From NCBI GenBank assembly GCA_002733765.1, contig NVWU01000005.1, positions 99,863-163,862 of the forward strand: 64,000 nt of DNA. The letters are read 5' to 3'. Below are positions 52,980 to 62,010 of this stretch, piece after piece (position 1 is the stretch's first letter; every line of letters begins with the position of its first letter). Both the position numbers and the translations under genes were made by a program. This stretch comes from Colwellia sp. (GTDB taxonomy: Bacteria; Pseudomonadota; Gammaproteobacteria; Enterobacterales; Alteromonadaceae). The notes beneath the pieces are model-generated. The model ran no database searches, was not told where the DNA came from, and saw nothing but the letters and a program-made list of their open reading frames with translations.

Positions 52980-53981
52980 ATGTCTTTTGAAGACGACTAT
53001 CAAGTAACTTCTAAATTCAGCGAGCATACCCATGACTTCCTCTCTAGTCATTTAATTGCTCCCACACCGGTAAATTATTCAGTGATATATCTTTATATTA
53101 GCAATGAAAACGAAATGTTATCGGCCGCTATCGATAAAACACTGCAACGGGGAGAATTAATTACCGCTGATTTTATCGCTGATTTATTCAAACGCTATGT
53201 ATCTTTTACCCAACAAATTGAAAATACTATCTTAGCCCCATTTGAACAAACGTTAAGTGATACGTTAGAACAAATTGATAAACAAGTGGATAATGAAGAT
53301 AAAGCGGCAACTAATCTGCAAAAATTAGATAAAATTTTAGCTAAGTCAAAAAACAATGCTTCTATGGACAATATTGTCAGCTATCTTTATAACACGATAA
53401 ATAACACCAAAGCTCAACATGAAGCACTCTCTCAAAAATTAACCAAGACACAACAAGAGATTAATCAACTAAAAGACAAGCTTGCCTCTTCAAGGGAAGA
53501 AGCGTTAGTTGACTCATTAACAGGTTTACTAAATCGTCGTGGCTGCGATGAAAAATTACAACATTTAGATCATGCCGATACCCATTCTTCTTTAGCCATT
53601 GATATTGATCACTTTAAAAAGGTTAATGACACATTTGGCCACTTTATTGGCGACAAAGTTATTCAGCGTATAGCCAAAACAATTCAAAGCCATATTGGCG
53701 AGCAAGATATTGCTGTACGCTTTGGCGGTGAAGAGTTTGTGGTAGTAATGGCTAACACACCCATTACTGAAGCAAAAAAAACCGCTGAAAAAATTCGACT
53801 ATCCATATCAAAAATGAAATTAAAACAAAGAGATACCAACACTTATTTACCACCAATTTCGGTGTCTATCGGTATTGCTCAAAATGACAACATTTCAGAG
53901 TGGACAACCTTATTTGAACAAGCAGACAATGCACTGTATCAAGCTAAAAATTCTGGACGCAACCGCTGTATTTGCGCCTAA
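52980..53981 (+). CDS. Diguanylate cyclase (GGDEF domain)
   Basis: Cytoplasmic protein of 333 residues that makes cyclic-di-GMP from two GTP. The N-terminal half (1-165) is helical with a coiled coil near residues 130-175 and has no known sensor domain. The GGDEF domain starts at LVDSLTGLLNRRGCDEKL. The active site is VRFGGEEFVVVM and the second metal aspartate is in AIDIDHFKKVNDTFGH. The inhibitory I-site RxxD reads GEQD, so product inhibition through the usual arginine is unlikely. AGGA precedes the ATG. Confidence 0.9.
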   Translation: MSFEDDYQVTSKFSEHTHDFLSSHLIAPTPVNYSVIYLYISNENEMLSAAIDKTLQRGELITADFIADLFKRYVSFTQQIENTILAPFEQTLSDTLEQIDKQVDNEDKAATNLQKLDKILAKSKNNASMDNIVSYLYNTINNTKAQHEALSQKLTKTQQEINQLKDKLASSREEALVDSLTGLLNRRGCDEKLQHLDHADTHSSLAIDIDHFKKVNDTFGHFIGDKVIQRIAKTIQSHIGEQDIAVRFGGEEFVVVMANTPITEAKKTAEKIRLSISKMKLKQRDTNTYLPPISVSIGIAQNDNISEWTTLFEQADNALYQAKNSGRNRCICA

Positions 53982-53990
53982 TAAAAAATT

Positions 53991-54051
53991 CGCCTTACTT
54001 ATGGTTTACTTAGGCGCCCTGAAACTCGCATCTTGAAGTAGTTTAAGTATA
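53991..54051. repeat. Palindromic repeat element, right half only (copy 4)
   Basis: CGCCTTACTTATGG...AGGCG and CCTGAAACTCGCATCTTGA...AGTATA match the right part of copy 1, including its internal hairpin. It begins nine bases after the GGDEF stop and ends two bases before the first possible plsB start codon. Confidence 0.7.
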
Positions 54052-54097
54052 AATGCTAAACTCCTTCTTTTTATCTTGCCAACAATTAATTTTAGCG

Positions 54098-56539
54098 ATG
54101 ATGATGTCTATATTGCGTTCTTTTTTTTATTTATTATTAAAACTCCCTTTACGTTTATTTGTTCGTAGCAACGTTGTGCAAGATGCCAAAGCATCCGTTG
54201 AAACACAAAACAGCCCCATTTTTTACGTAGTAGGTCACCAATCAGCCAGCGATTTATTAACACTCCAAGTAGCCTGTAAGCAACAAAAACTTCCTGATCC
54301 GTTAAGTAAAATAGAAATAAATGGCAAACTATTTGATCGAACTTTATGTTTAGAAAAACCCAAGCCAGTGTTTTCATTGTTTAAAACTAAACAAACTACC
54401 GCACTATATCAGGGCCTAGAAATTCTTAATCAACACAATATTAATAAAGAACTCAATGCACAATTAATACCGGTAAACCTCATTTGGGGGAGAATACCAA
54501 CCCAAGAAAAAAACAATGCTAATGTGTCTTCACTACTAGCTGAGCAAGCTTCTCCAACTTGGCTGCGAAAATTTTTTATTGTGCTTTTTTTAGGTCGTGA
54601 TAACTTAGTACGATACAGCGAAGCAGTCTCGTTAAGGGATATGTCTGACAATCACGGTAACGATGAAGTAACAGCACATAAATTACTGCGCGTTGCTCGT
54701 TTTCATTTTCATCGACAAAATATTGCCGCCAAAGGCCCCCGCCTTATTCATCGCCAACAAATGTTTACGGCTTTATTTGCCAACCCGTCAGTAATGCGCA
54801 TAATCAAAGACGAAGCTAAAAGCAAAAATCTCAGCATTGGGCAAGTAAAAAAACAAGCGCAAACCATGATGGAAGAAATCGCTGGCGATTATAGCGTTTC
54901 ATTAGTCCGCTTAGGTGAACGTATTTTACGCTGGCTGTGGGGACGTTTATATAGCGACATAAAAGTGAATAACTCTCAAATATTACGGGAGCTAGCTCAA
55001 GATGGACATGAAATTATTTATGTCCCGTGTCATCGAAGCCACATGGATTATTTATTGCTTTCCTATGTCATTCTACAAGAAGGTTTAGTTATGCCACGTA
55101 TTGCCGCCGGCATTAACTTAAATTTTTGGCCTGCAGGACCAGTATTTAGAAAAGGCGGGGCTTTTTTTATTCGCCGTAGTTTTGCTGGTAATCGCCTATA
55201 TTCAACTATTTTCCGTGAATACTTAAGTTTATTGTTTGAACGTGGCTACTCGGTAAAATATTACACTGAAGGTGGTCGTAGCCGTACCGGTCGCTTATTA
55301 AGTCCTAAAACTGGCATGCTAACCATGACCATTCAAAGTTTACTACGTGGTATCGATCGCCCATTAACCTTAGTACCGGTATATTTAGGTTACGAACATG
55401 TCATGGAAGTTGGCACCTATCATAAGGAGTTAAGTGGCAGTGAAAAGAAAAAAGAATCTATCTTTGGTGTACTTAAAGCCATTAAAAGTCTCCGTAATTA
55501 TGGTAATGGTTATGTTAACTTTGGTGAACCCATCAATATTAATGACTATTTAAATAAAAAAGTACCCGATTGGAAAGCGGTAATCAACCCTATTAATCCG
55601 CAAAAACCTAGCTGGTTAACACCAACGGTTAACGAGTTGGCAAATCAATTAATGACCCGTATCAATCAATGCGCGGCTCTAAACGGCGTAGCATTAGTTG
55701 CGCTTATTTTACATGCCTGTGAAAACAAAGCCCTAGCTAAAGCGGATCTAGAAAAACAATTAGATTTCGTGCTTAATATTCAGCGACAAGCGCCTTTTAG
55801 TGAACAACTAACGATACCTCAAGAAAGTGGCAGTGAATTATTAGCCCATGTTATTTCACTTAATAAAGTAACCATCTCAACAGATAGCTTTGGTACTATC
55901 GTCTCACTAAATGATTCGGCTAGCTTAGAGATGCGCTACTATCGAAATAATATTTTACACACTTATGCTTTAATCTCGTTAGTGTGCAAATTATTAACTC
56001 ACAATAGTAAAATAGCTCAAAAACAACTAACAGAACAAACGGTGAGCATACTAGCTAGTTTAAAAGACGACCTGTTTTTATGGCAAACACCCGAACAAAT
56101 GACTAAACAAGTTGAACAAGTTTTGGCCTTTTTAGAAAAATCAGGTATTGCTAAGCACAGTAAAGCTGAGTTCTGGTCATTAACAGATGACACCCAACAA
56201 CTCAGTCACATCCATCATATGGCCGAATGTATCGATGAAAGCTTACAGAGACTTGCTATCATCACCTCATTGGCAACGCGTTTAGCACCACTGACTAGAC
56301 GAGATTTAGAGCAAAAAGTTGTTGCTATAGCAAAGCGATTATCCGCGTTAAATAATATAACTGCCCCTGAGTTTATAGACAAAAAAGCGCAGGCTACCTT
56401 AATTAATACCATGCGAGAACAAGGCTATATCGAACTTAATGAAGACGGCTTACTGATAACAACTGAGACAATGAAACAACTTAAAACCTCAGTAACCAAT
56501 CTAGTTGCTATTGAAGTATTGCAAAATATTGCTCGATAG
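54098..56539 (+). CDS. plsB: Glycerol-3-phosphate 1-O-acyltransferase PlsB
   Basis: Membrane-associated enzyme of 813 residues that adds the first acyl chain to glycerol-3-phosphate in phospholipid synthesis. Acyltransferase block I is CHRSHMDYLLLSY, block II GAFFIRRSFAGN, block III YTEGGRSRTGR and block IV VPVYLGYEHVMEVG. The start is uncertain. Aligning MSILRSFFYLLLKLPL with the E. coli N-terminus favours the ATG triplet at 54098-54106 (MMMSIL). An ATG at 54053 directly abuts a repeat element and adds 15 residues. Neither has a good ribosome binding site. Confidence 0.93.
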   Translation: MMMSILRSFFYLLLKLPLRLFVRSNVVQDAKASVETQNSPIFYVVGHQSASDLLTLQVACKQQKLPDPLSKIEINGKLFDRTLCLEKPKPVFSLFKTKQTTALYQGLEILNQHNINKELNAQLIPVNLIWGRIPTQEKNNANVSSLLAEQASPTWLRKFFIVLFLGRDNLVRYSEAVSLRDMSDNHGNDEVTAHKLLRVARFHFHRQNIAAKGPRLIHRQQMFTALFANPSVMRIIKDEAKSKNLSIGQVKKQAQTMMEEIAGDYSVSLVRLGERILRWLWGRLYSDIKVNNSQILRELAQDGHEIIYVPCHRSHMDYLLLSYVILQEGLVMPRIAAGINLNFWPAGPVFRKGGAFFIRRSFAGNRLYSTIFREYLSLLFERGYSVKYYTEGGRSRTGRLLSPKTGMLTMTIQSLLRGIDRPLTLVPVYLGYEHVMEVGTYHKELSGSEKKKESIFGVLKAIKSLRNYGNGYVNFGEPININDYLNKKVPDWKAVINPINPQKPSWLTPTVNELANQLMTRINQCAALNGVALVALILHACENKALAKADLEKQLDFVLNIQRQAPFSEQLTIPQESGSELLAHVISLNKVTISTDSFGTIVSLNDSASLEMRYYRNNILHTYALISLVCKLLTHNSKIAQKQLTEQTVSILASLKDDLFLWQTPEQMTKQVEQVLAFLEKSGIAKHSKAEFWSLTDDTQQLSHIHHMAECIDESLQRLAIITSLATRLAPLTRRDLEQKVVAIAKRLSALNNITAPEFIDKKAQATLINTMREQGYIELNEDGLLITTETMKQLKTSVTNLVAIEVLQNIAR

Positions 56540-56628
56540 TTTCCGCCATGAGATGAAAAAGTTCAAATAGAGTAAAACGAAGCTTTAGGAAAATTTTTTA
56601 AACACTACGAATAAATCAGGAAGATATT

Positions 56629-57444
56629 ATGAATGCAGAAGAAATAATTGAGCAAATAACGCAAATGGCACTATTCTATGGTCCAAAATTGATTGGAGCA
56701 ATAGCGGTATGGATCATTGGTGGATGGGTTATAAAAGCCCTCGGCCGCGGCGTAGAAAGTGCTTTAAAAAAAGGTAAAACGGATCCATCGTTAATGCCTT
56801 TCCTAACGGGCATTTTTAATGGCCTATTAAGAGTAATGTTAATTATCACCGCGCTTGGTATGCTAGGTATTGAAATGACCTCGTTTATCGCTATTCTCGG
56901 TGCTGCTGGTTTAGCCGTAGGTATGGCATTGTCGGGTACATTACAGAACTTTGCTGGCGGTGTGATGATTCTCATTTTCAAACCGTTCAAAATTGGTGAT
57001 GTTATAGAAGCACAGGGTTACATTGGTTCAGTATCTCAGATACAAATTTTCAATACCATTATGAAAACTCCTGACAATAAAACGATTATTATTCCTAATG
57101 GTGGATTATCGACCTCATCAATGATTAATTATTCAACGGAAGCGACAAGACGTGTTGATTGGACAATTGGGGTTGCTTACGGAGATGACATAGATAAAGC
57201 TCGAGAAGTCATCAAACGTTTATGTGACGAAGATTCACGTATTTTAAAAGATCCTGAGGTTTTTATCGCCGTTTCAGCATTAGCAGACAGCTCTGTTAAT
57301 TTTGCCGTTAGAGCATGGGTAAATGCGGCAGACTATTGGGGCGTATACTTTGAATTAAATGAAAAGGTATATAAAACCTTTGCCAGTGAAGGGTTAAATA
57401 TTCCTTATCCACAGATGGATGTTCATATACATAAAGATGCCTAA
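56629..57444 (+). CDS. mscS: Small-conductance mechanosensitive channel (MscS family)
   Basis: Inner-membrane channel of 271 residues that opens on membrane tension to release solutes after osmotic downshock. Three helices lie in the first 110 residues. The pore helix has GAAGLAVGMALSGTLQNFAGG with the glycine/alanine pattern of MscS, followed by MILIFKPFKIGDVIE. The beta domain has NTIMKTPDNKTIIIPNG. AGGAAG lies ahead of the ATG. It is followed by a terminator whose T-run is a repeat. Confidence 0.92.
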   Translation: MNAEEIIEQITQMALFYGPKLIGAIAVWIIGGWVIKALGRGVESALKKGKTDPSLMPFLTGIFNGLLRVMLIITALGMLGIEMTSFIAILGAAGLAVGMALSGTLQNFAGGVMILIFKPFKIGDVIEAQGYIGSVSQIQIFNTIMKTPDNKTIIIPNGGLSTSSMINYSTEATRRVDWTIGVAYGDDIDKAREVIKRLCDEDSRILKDPEVFIAVSALADSSVNFAVRAWVNAADYWGVYFELNEKVYKTFASEGLNIPYPQMDVHIHKDA

Positions 57445-57503
57445 TATCTGGCTATTAGTTCGCCTTAGCATCCATGTGTATTAAGGTATCTATATTATAA
57501 ACT

Positions 57504-57540
57504 AAAAAGAGCTACCAATTAACTTGGTTAGCTCTTTTTT
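57504..57540 (+). terminator. Intrinsic terminator after mscS
   Basis: AAAAGAGCTACCAA pairs with TTGGTTAGCTCTTTT with one bulged base and leads into six Ts. The T-run continues as a heptamer microsatellite. Confidence 0.75.
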
Positions 57541-57590
57541 ATTTTTTATTTTTTATTTTTTATTTTTTATTTTTTATTTTTTATTTTTTA
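57535..57590. repeat. TTTTTTA heptamer microsatellite
   Basis: Eight perfect copies of TTTTTTA start within the U-tract of the mscS terminator. It lies in the convergent gap between mscS and the RND pump gene. Its copy number is likely to vary among isolates. Confidence 0.92.
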
Positions 57591-57635
57591 ATAATTTAAT
57601 CCTATACGATGACACGCCCACAAGAGTACTTATAT

Positions 57636-60600
57636 TTACACAAGCTGCGCCTTATCCTGTTCAATTTCGTCTTTATCACCTGAAAATAAACTCTTTAAAC
57701 GCTCAACAATTAAATAATTCACTGGCACGAGTATCAAGGTGATAAACGTGGCAAATAAAATGCCAAAACCTAATGATACCGCCATCGGGATTAGAAACTG
57801 AGCTTGTGTCGATTGCTCAAACAATAAAGGCATTAAACCAATAAAAGTGGTTAAACTGGTTAACATAACAGGCCTAAACCGAGCGGCGCCTGCAGTTAAT
57901 ACTGCCGCCATTAACTCACCCCCTTCGCTGCATTTTTTATTGATAAAATCTACCAATACTAGGGAGTCATTTACTACAACACCAATTAACGCCAGCATAC
58001 CAAGTATACTCATAATGGTTAATTCCATACCCATAATCCAATGACCAATCACAGCCCCAATCATGCCAAACGGAATAATACTCATCACAATGATAGGTTG
58101 TATATAAGATTTAAAAGGGATCGCTAAAAGCGCATAAATGATAAAAAAAACAAATAATAGTGCCCAAGCAAGTGAGCCAAAAGATTCGCGTTGTTCTTTA
58201 GCTTCACCTTCCAGTGAATGACTTACTCCCGGGTATTGCACCATAAGATCATCTAAGTATGTTTTTAAATTTGCTTGTAATATAGTCATATTAGTATTTG
58301 ATTTTTCTACATCCGCACTGACATTTGCGGTACGATAACGATCGATTCTTGAAATGGTTGATGGGCTTTTTCCTGGAATTAACTTAGCTACATGTGATAA
58401 TGGCACTGAGCCGCCTGACGGTGTAACAATAAGTATATCTTCTAAATTAGCGATAGTACGACGCTCACTAAGAGGTAATCGAACCATCACACGAACATCA
58501 TCTCGTCCGCGCTGAATACGCTGTACTTGTGAGCCAAAGAAAGAGCGACGTACTTGATTAGAAATACTGACTCGCGTTAAGCCCAACGCTTTACCTTGCT
58601 CGGTTAACTCAATTTGCAGCTCTTCCTTGCCGTTAGAAAGGCTATCTGCAATATCAAATACGGTAGGGTAAGTGGCTAAATGCACTTTTACTTTATCGGT
58701 TACTTCTTTAAGTGTCTCTAATGAGCTCGCTTTAAATTGCACGTGGATGGGATCAGAAGAGCGTCCAATTTCAGCTCTAAAGGTAATACTTTCAGCGCCC
58801 GGAATTGGACCAATTAGGTTTCGCCATTCACGAACTAGCTCGCGTGAGGTAATGGCGAGCTCGCGAGACTCAGGCGGTGTAATTTCAAAACGTACACTCC
58901 CCTTGTTTGACGTACCGCCACGACCTCCTGTACTCGCTAATATATTAATAATGACACTGCTGTTGGTTGAAGGCTCTATATATTTTTGTTTTAACACATC
59001 GGCTTTTTCAGCCATCTTAATAATATATTTATTGGTGACTTCAAACGGTGTCCCCGCAGGTAATGTTAAAGAAGCTCGTACTGTTTCACTTGGAATTCGC
59101 GGGAAAAAAATAAATTTTGTCCAGCCGCTCACAATAAGGGCAAGAATAACTAAAAACACACCAACAAAGCCAACAAGGGTAGTGGTTTTATTATTAATCG
59201 CTAGCTTTAATAAAGGTTGGTAAAAACGAATGATAGCCCGTTCAAAACCATCGGCAAACGCTTGCTGCAGTTGACTAAACTTTGACTGTTTTGTCGTATC
59301 TGAGCGTAGCTTTAAGTGCTTTAAATGGGAAGGTAAAACGAACTTTGACTCAATTAAAGAGAAGATAAGTACCGGAATAACAATGACTGGAATTTGAGCA
59401 AACAATGCGCCACGTGCACCTTCAATAAAGGCTAGTGGTAAGAATGCAGCAATAGTAGTTAAAACACCAAAAGTGACAGGCGTCGCTACTTCTTGTGTAC
59501 CTCTAATTGCAGCTATTTCTCCCGATTCAGCCGTTTGTAAATGGGTATAAATATTTTCACCAGTGACGATGGCGTCATCAACCACAATACCGAGTACTAA
59601 GATAAAGCCAAATAAGCTCATAATATTTAAAGTAACACCAAAAACAGGCATCATGATAAAAGCGCCCATGAAAGAAACGGGAATACCAATAAACACCCAA
59701 AAGGCAATAGAAGGTCTGAGGAACAAGCTTAATAATGCTAAGACTAAAATACCGCCTTGCAAAGCACTGGTTGTTAGTGTGGAAATCCGGTTCTTCACGA
59801 TTTGAGAATCATCATCCCAAAAACTTAATTCAACGCCAACAGGCAATGAACTTTGTTGATCATTAATATAGGTTCTTACGGCATCGGCAACGTCAATAGC
59901 GCTTTGTTGACCAATTCGATAAACGTCGATAAAAGCGGCTTGTTTACCGTTAAATCGAGTACGCACAGGGGTTTCTTCAAAATCATCTTTAATGATAGCG
60001 ATATCACTTAGGTGAATGATAGAACCATCAACGTTAGTTTTTATGGCTATTCTCTCAAACTCATCTTTACGATAGGCTTGCCCCTTGGAACGCAAGAGAA
60101 TATCACCACCTTTGGTTTTTAAATTACCCGCAGAAATATCAGTACTTGAATCTGAAATGGCTAAAGATATTTTTGCTATGGTTAAATCATATTGACGTAA
60201 CTTGTCTTGAGGCACTTCAATTGACACTTCATAATCGCGCACACCACTGAGTTCTACTTGAGTAATAGCTGGGATTTTTAATAAATCATCTCTGACTTTT
60301 TCAGCGAATTCACGCGTTTCTTTCTCGCTATATATGCTAGCAATAGTCACGGCAATCACTTCACGTTTACGTGTAGCCAAAGAAACTACCGGTTTTTCTG
60401 CATCAACAGGAAAGGTATTAATTTCGTCAACTCGGCTTTTTATATCGGCGAGCATCTCACGAGGATCGTAGCCGGACTCAACTTCAATATTGACCGCAGA
60501 AGAGCCTTCTTGTGAACGGCTAGCAATTTGCTTGACACCTTCTAAGTCTTGCACGGCTTCTTCTATGCGAATAGATATACTTTTTTCTACATCCTCTGGA

Positions 60601-60761
60601 GTAGCGCCACGTAATGATACATTAACGTTAATGCGATCGGTGGCAAAAGAAGGAAACACTTCTAGCGGAATGCGATTAGATAAACTAAATAAACCTGCGA
60701 TTAAAATAGTAATTAATAACAGGTTGGCGGCAACGTGATTTCGAGCAAACCAAGCAATCAT
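57636..60761 (-). CDS. RND efflux transporter, inner-membrane pump subunit
   Basis: Proton-driven pump of 1041 residues with twelve helices and two large periplasmic loops. The proton-relay aspartates in helix 4 are in GIVVDDAIV, and PVSFMGAFIMMPVFGVTLNIMS is the usual flanking helix. The second half has IPFGMIGAVIGHWIMGMELTIMSILG. It belongs to the HAE-type/AcrB superfamily, and the substrate is unknown. Its ATG overlaps the stop of the membrane-fusion gene by four bases (ATGA), so the tripartite operon is tightly coupled. Confidence 0.92.
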   Translation of the reverse strand: MIAWFARNHVAANLLLITILIAGLFSLSNRIPLEVFPSFATDRINVNVSLRGATPEDVEKSISIRIEEAVQDLEGVKQIASRSQEGSSAVNIEVESGYDPREMLADIKSRVDEINTFPVDAEKPVVSLATRKREVIAVTIASIYSEKETREFAEKVRDDLLKIPAITQVELSGVRDYEVSIEVPQDKLRQYDLTIAKISLAISDSSTDISAGNLKTKGGDILLRSKGQAYRKDEFERIAIKTNVDGSIIHLSDIAIIKDDFEETPVRTRFNGKQAAFIDVYRIGQQSAIDVADAVRTYINDQQSSLPVGVELSFWDDDSQIVKNRISTLTTSALQGGILVLALLSLFLRPSIAFWVFIGIPVSFMGAFIMMPVFGVTLNIMSLFGFILVLGIVVDDAIVTGENIYTHLQTAESGEIAAIRGTQEVATPVTFGVLTTIAAFLPLAFIEGARGALFAQIPVIVIPVLIFSLIESKFVLPSHLKHLKLRSDTTKQSKFSQLQQAFADGFERAIIRFYQPLLKLAINNKTTTLVGFVGVFLVILALIVSGWTKFIFFPRIPSETVRASLTLPAGTPFEVTNKYIIKMAEKADVLKQKYIEPSTNSSVIINILASTGGRGGTSNKGSVRFEITPPESRELAITSRELVREWRNLIGPIPGAESITFRAEIGRSSDPIHVQFKASSLETLKEVTDKVKVHLATYPTVFDIADSLSNGKEELQIELTEQGKALGLTRVSISNQVRRSFFGSQVQRIQRGRDDVRVMVRLPLSERRTIANLEDILIVTPSGGSVPLSHVAKLIPGKSPSTISRIDRYRTANVSADVEKSNTNMTILQANLKTYLDDLMVQYPGVSHSLEGEAKEQRESFGSLAWALLFVFFIIYALLAIPFKSYIQPIIVMSIIPFGMIGAVIGHWIMGMELTIMSILGMLALIGVVVNDSLVLVDFINKKCSEGGELMAAVLTAGAARFRPVMLTSLTTFIGLMPLLFEQSTQAQFLIPMAVSLGFGILFATFITLILVPVNYLIVERLKSLFSGDKDEIEQDKAQLV

Positions 60762-62008
60762 TCGTTATTAGCCTTAGATAAAGCGACTGTTTTGGCTTTT
60801 AATATTTTGTTTGCTTTACCTCCTGCAATGGCTACAGGTGTACCTGAACTCACTTGACCTAATGATGTCAATACAAGTTCATCACCAGCATTTAATCCCC
60901 CTATGACGATAGATTCAGTACCATTTTTCCAACCTAATTGAATGTATTTACGCATTAATAGATTATCTTGAACAATATAGACATAACTACCTTGGTAAAT
61001 AGCACTACTTGGGATCACTAAAGCATTTTTAATATCACGACCGGTAATGTGAGCGGTGACATATTGCCCCATTTTAATCTGTGCACCTTGGTTATATTCA
61101 CTATCGTATGGGCGGATAATTTGAGCAACGACATACAGCTGTTGAGATACTTCATCAATCGCACTTTCAGTTCGAACAACCTTCCCTTGCCAGATTTGCT
61201 CCCCCATTAAATCTGATGAAATAACAACATTGCTACTCATCGAAAGTTCATTACCTTCTGCTTCTGATTTTTCATGCGCATTTCGGTATTCTTCAGGTAG
61301 CTTCATCATAGGTAAGTCTTTATTTTTTATCGGTAAACGTATTTCTACATAATCAACGGCAAAAATATCAGCGAGTTGAGTATTACTTGAGATCACTTGA
61401 CCAATATCAACATGCTTCTTTAATACTCGACCAGCATAAGGGGCGACAATTTTTGTACGCTCTAATGACAATTTTACTTTATCAAGTAATGCTTCCCCTG
61501 AAAGTACTTGTGCTTTAGCCGCTTCATACTGTGGCTGACGTAATACGAGAGCATTAGGTGTCTGACCGTTACCAAGCCGTTGCCAATCAGCTTCCGCTTG
61601 TTTTACCCGTGCCCCCTCTTCTTGTAAACTTTGTTTCGCAGACATTAAACTTGCTTGAGCAATTTTCACTTCAGCACGGTAATCTCTGTCATCAAGCTGT
61701 ATTAAGATATCACCTTGCTCGAAAAAGCCTCCGGCTCTAAATTGTTTACTCACTTTATTAATTTTCCCGGAAACTTGGGCAAAAAGCACACTTTGTGTTC
61801 TTGGTTTTACTATGCCAAAACTTTGTACTATCACTTGGTAATTTTGTGGGATAAGTGTCGTTGTAACTACCGTCATTTGAGCAGCTTTTGAAGGTTTAGT
61901 TTGCTTACTGGTAGGTGGATTTTTGAAAATCATCATCATTAACACGATAGTCACCACGATAATAACAATCGGCAAGAGTATTTTTTTAACTTTGATGGTG
62001 TTAGACAT
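60758..62008 (-). CDS. RND efflux periplasmic adaptor (membrane fusion protein)
   Basis: Adaptor of 416 residues linking the pump to the outer-membrane channel. A membrane anchor (LLPIVIIVVTIVLMMMIF) is followed by a lipoyl-like domain (FAQVSGKINKVSKQFRAGG, then FEQGDILIQLDDRDY), an alpha-helical hairpin (about residues 110-175) and APYAGRVLKKHVDIGQVIS. It overlaps the pump gene by four bases and starts two bases after the outer-membrane gene stop. Confidence 0.92.
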   Translation of the reverse strand: MSNTIKVKKILLPIVIIVVTIVLMMMIFKNPPTSKQTKPSKAAQMTVVTTTLIPQNYQVIVQSFGIVKPRTQSVLFAQVSGKINKVSKQFRAGGFFEQGDILIQLDDRDYRAEVKIAQASLMSAKQSLQEEGARVKQAEADWQRLGNGQTPNALVLRQPQYEAAKAQVLSGEALLDKVKLSLERTKIVAPYAGRVLKKHVDIGQVISSNTQLADIFAVDYVEIRLPIKNKDLPMMKLPEEYRNAHEKSEAEGNELSMSSNVVISSDLMGEQIWQGKVVRTESAIDEVSQQLYVVAQIIRPYDSEYNQGAQIKMGQYVTAHITGRDIKNALVIPSSAIYQGSYVYIVQDNLLMRKYIQLGWKNGTESIVIGGLNAGDELVLTSLGQVSSGTPVAIAGGKANKILKAKTVALSKANNE

Positions 62009-62010
62009 GT

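Noticed and set aside
58672..59223. A 183-codon open frame opposite the RND pump gene
   Set aside because: It is a shadow of the well-supported pump gene on the other strand, with no family resemblance or ribosome binding site.
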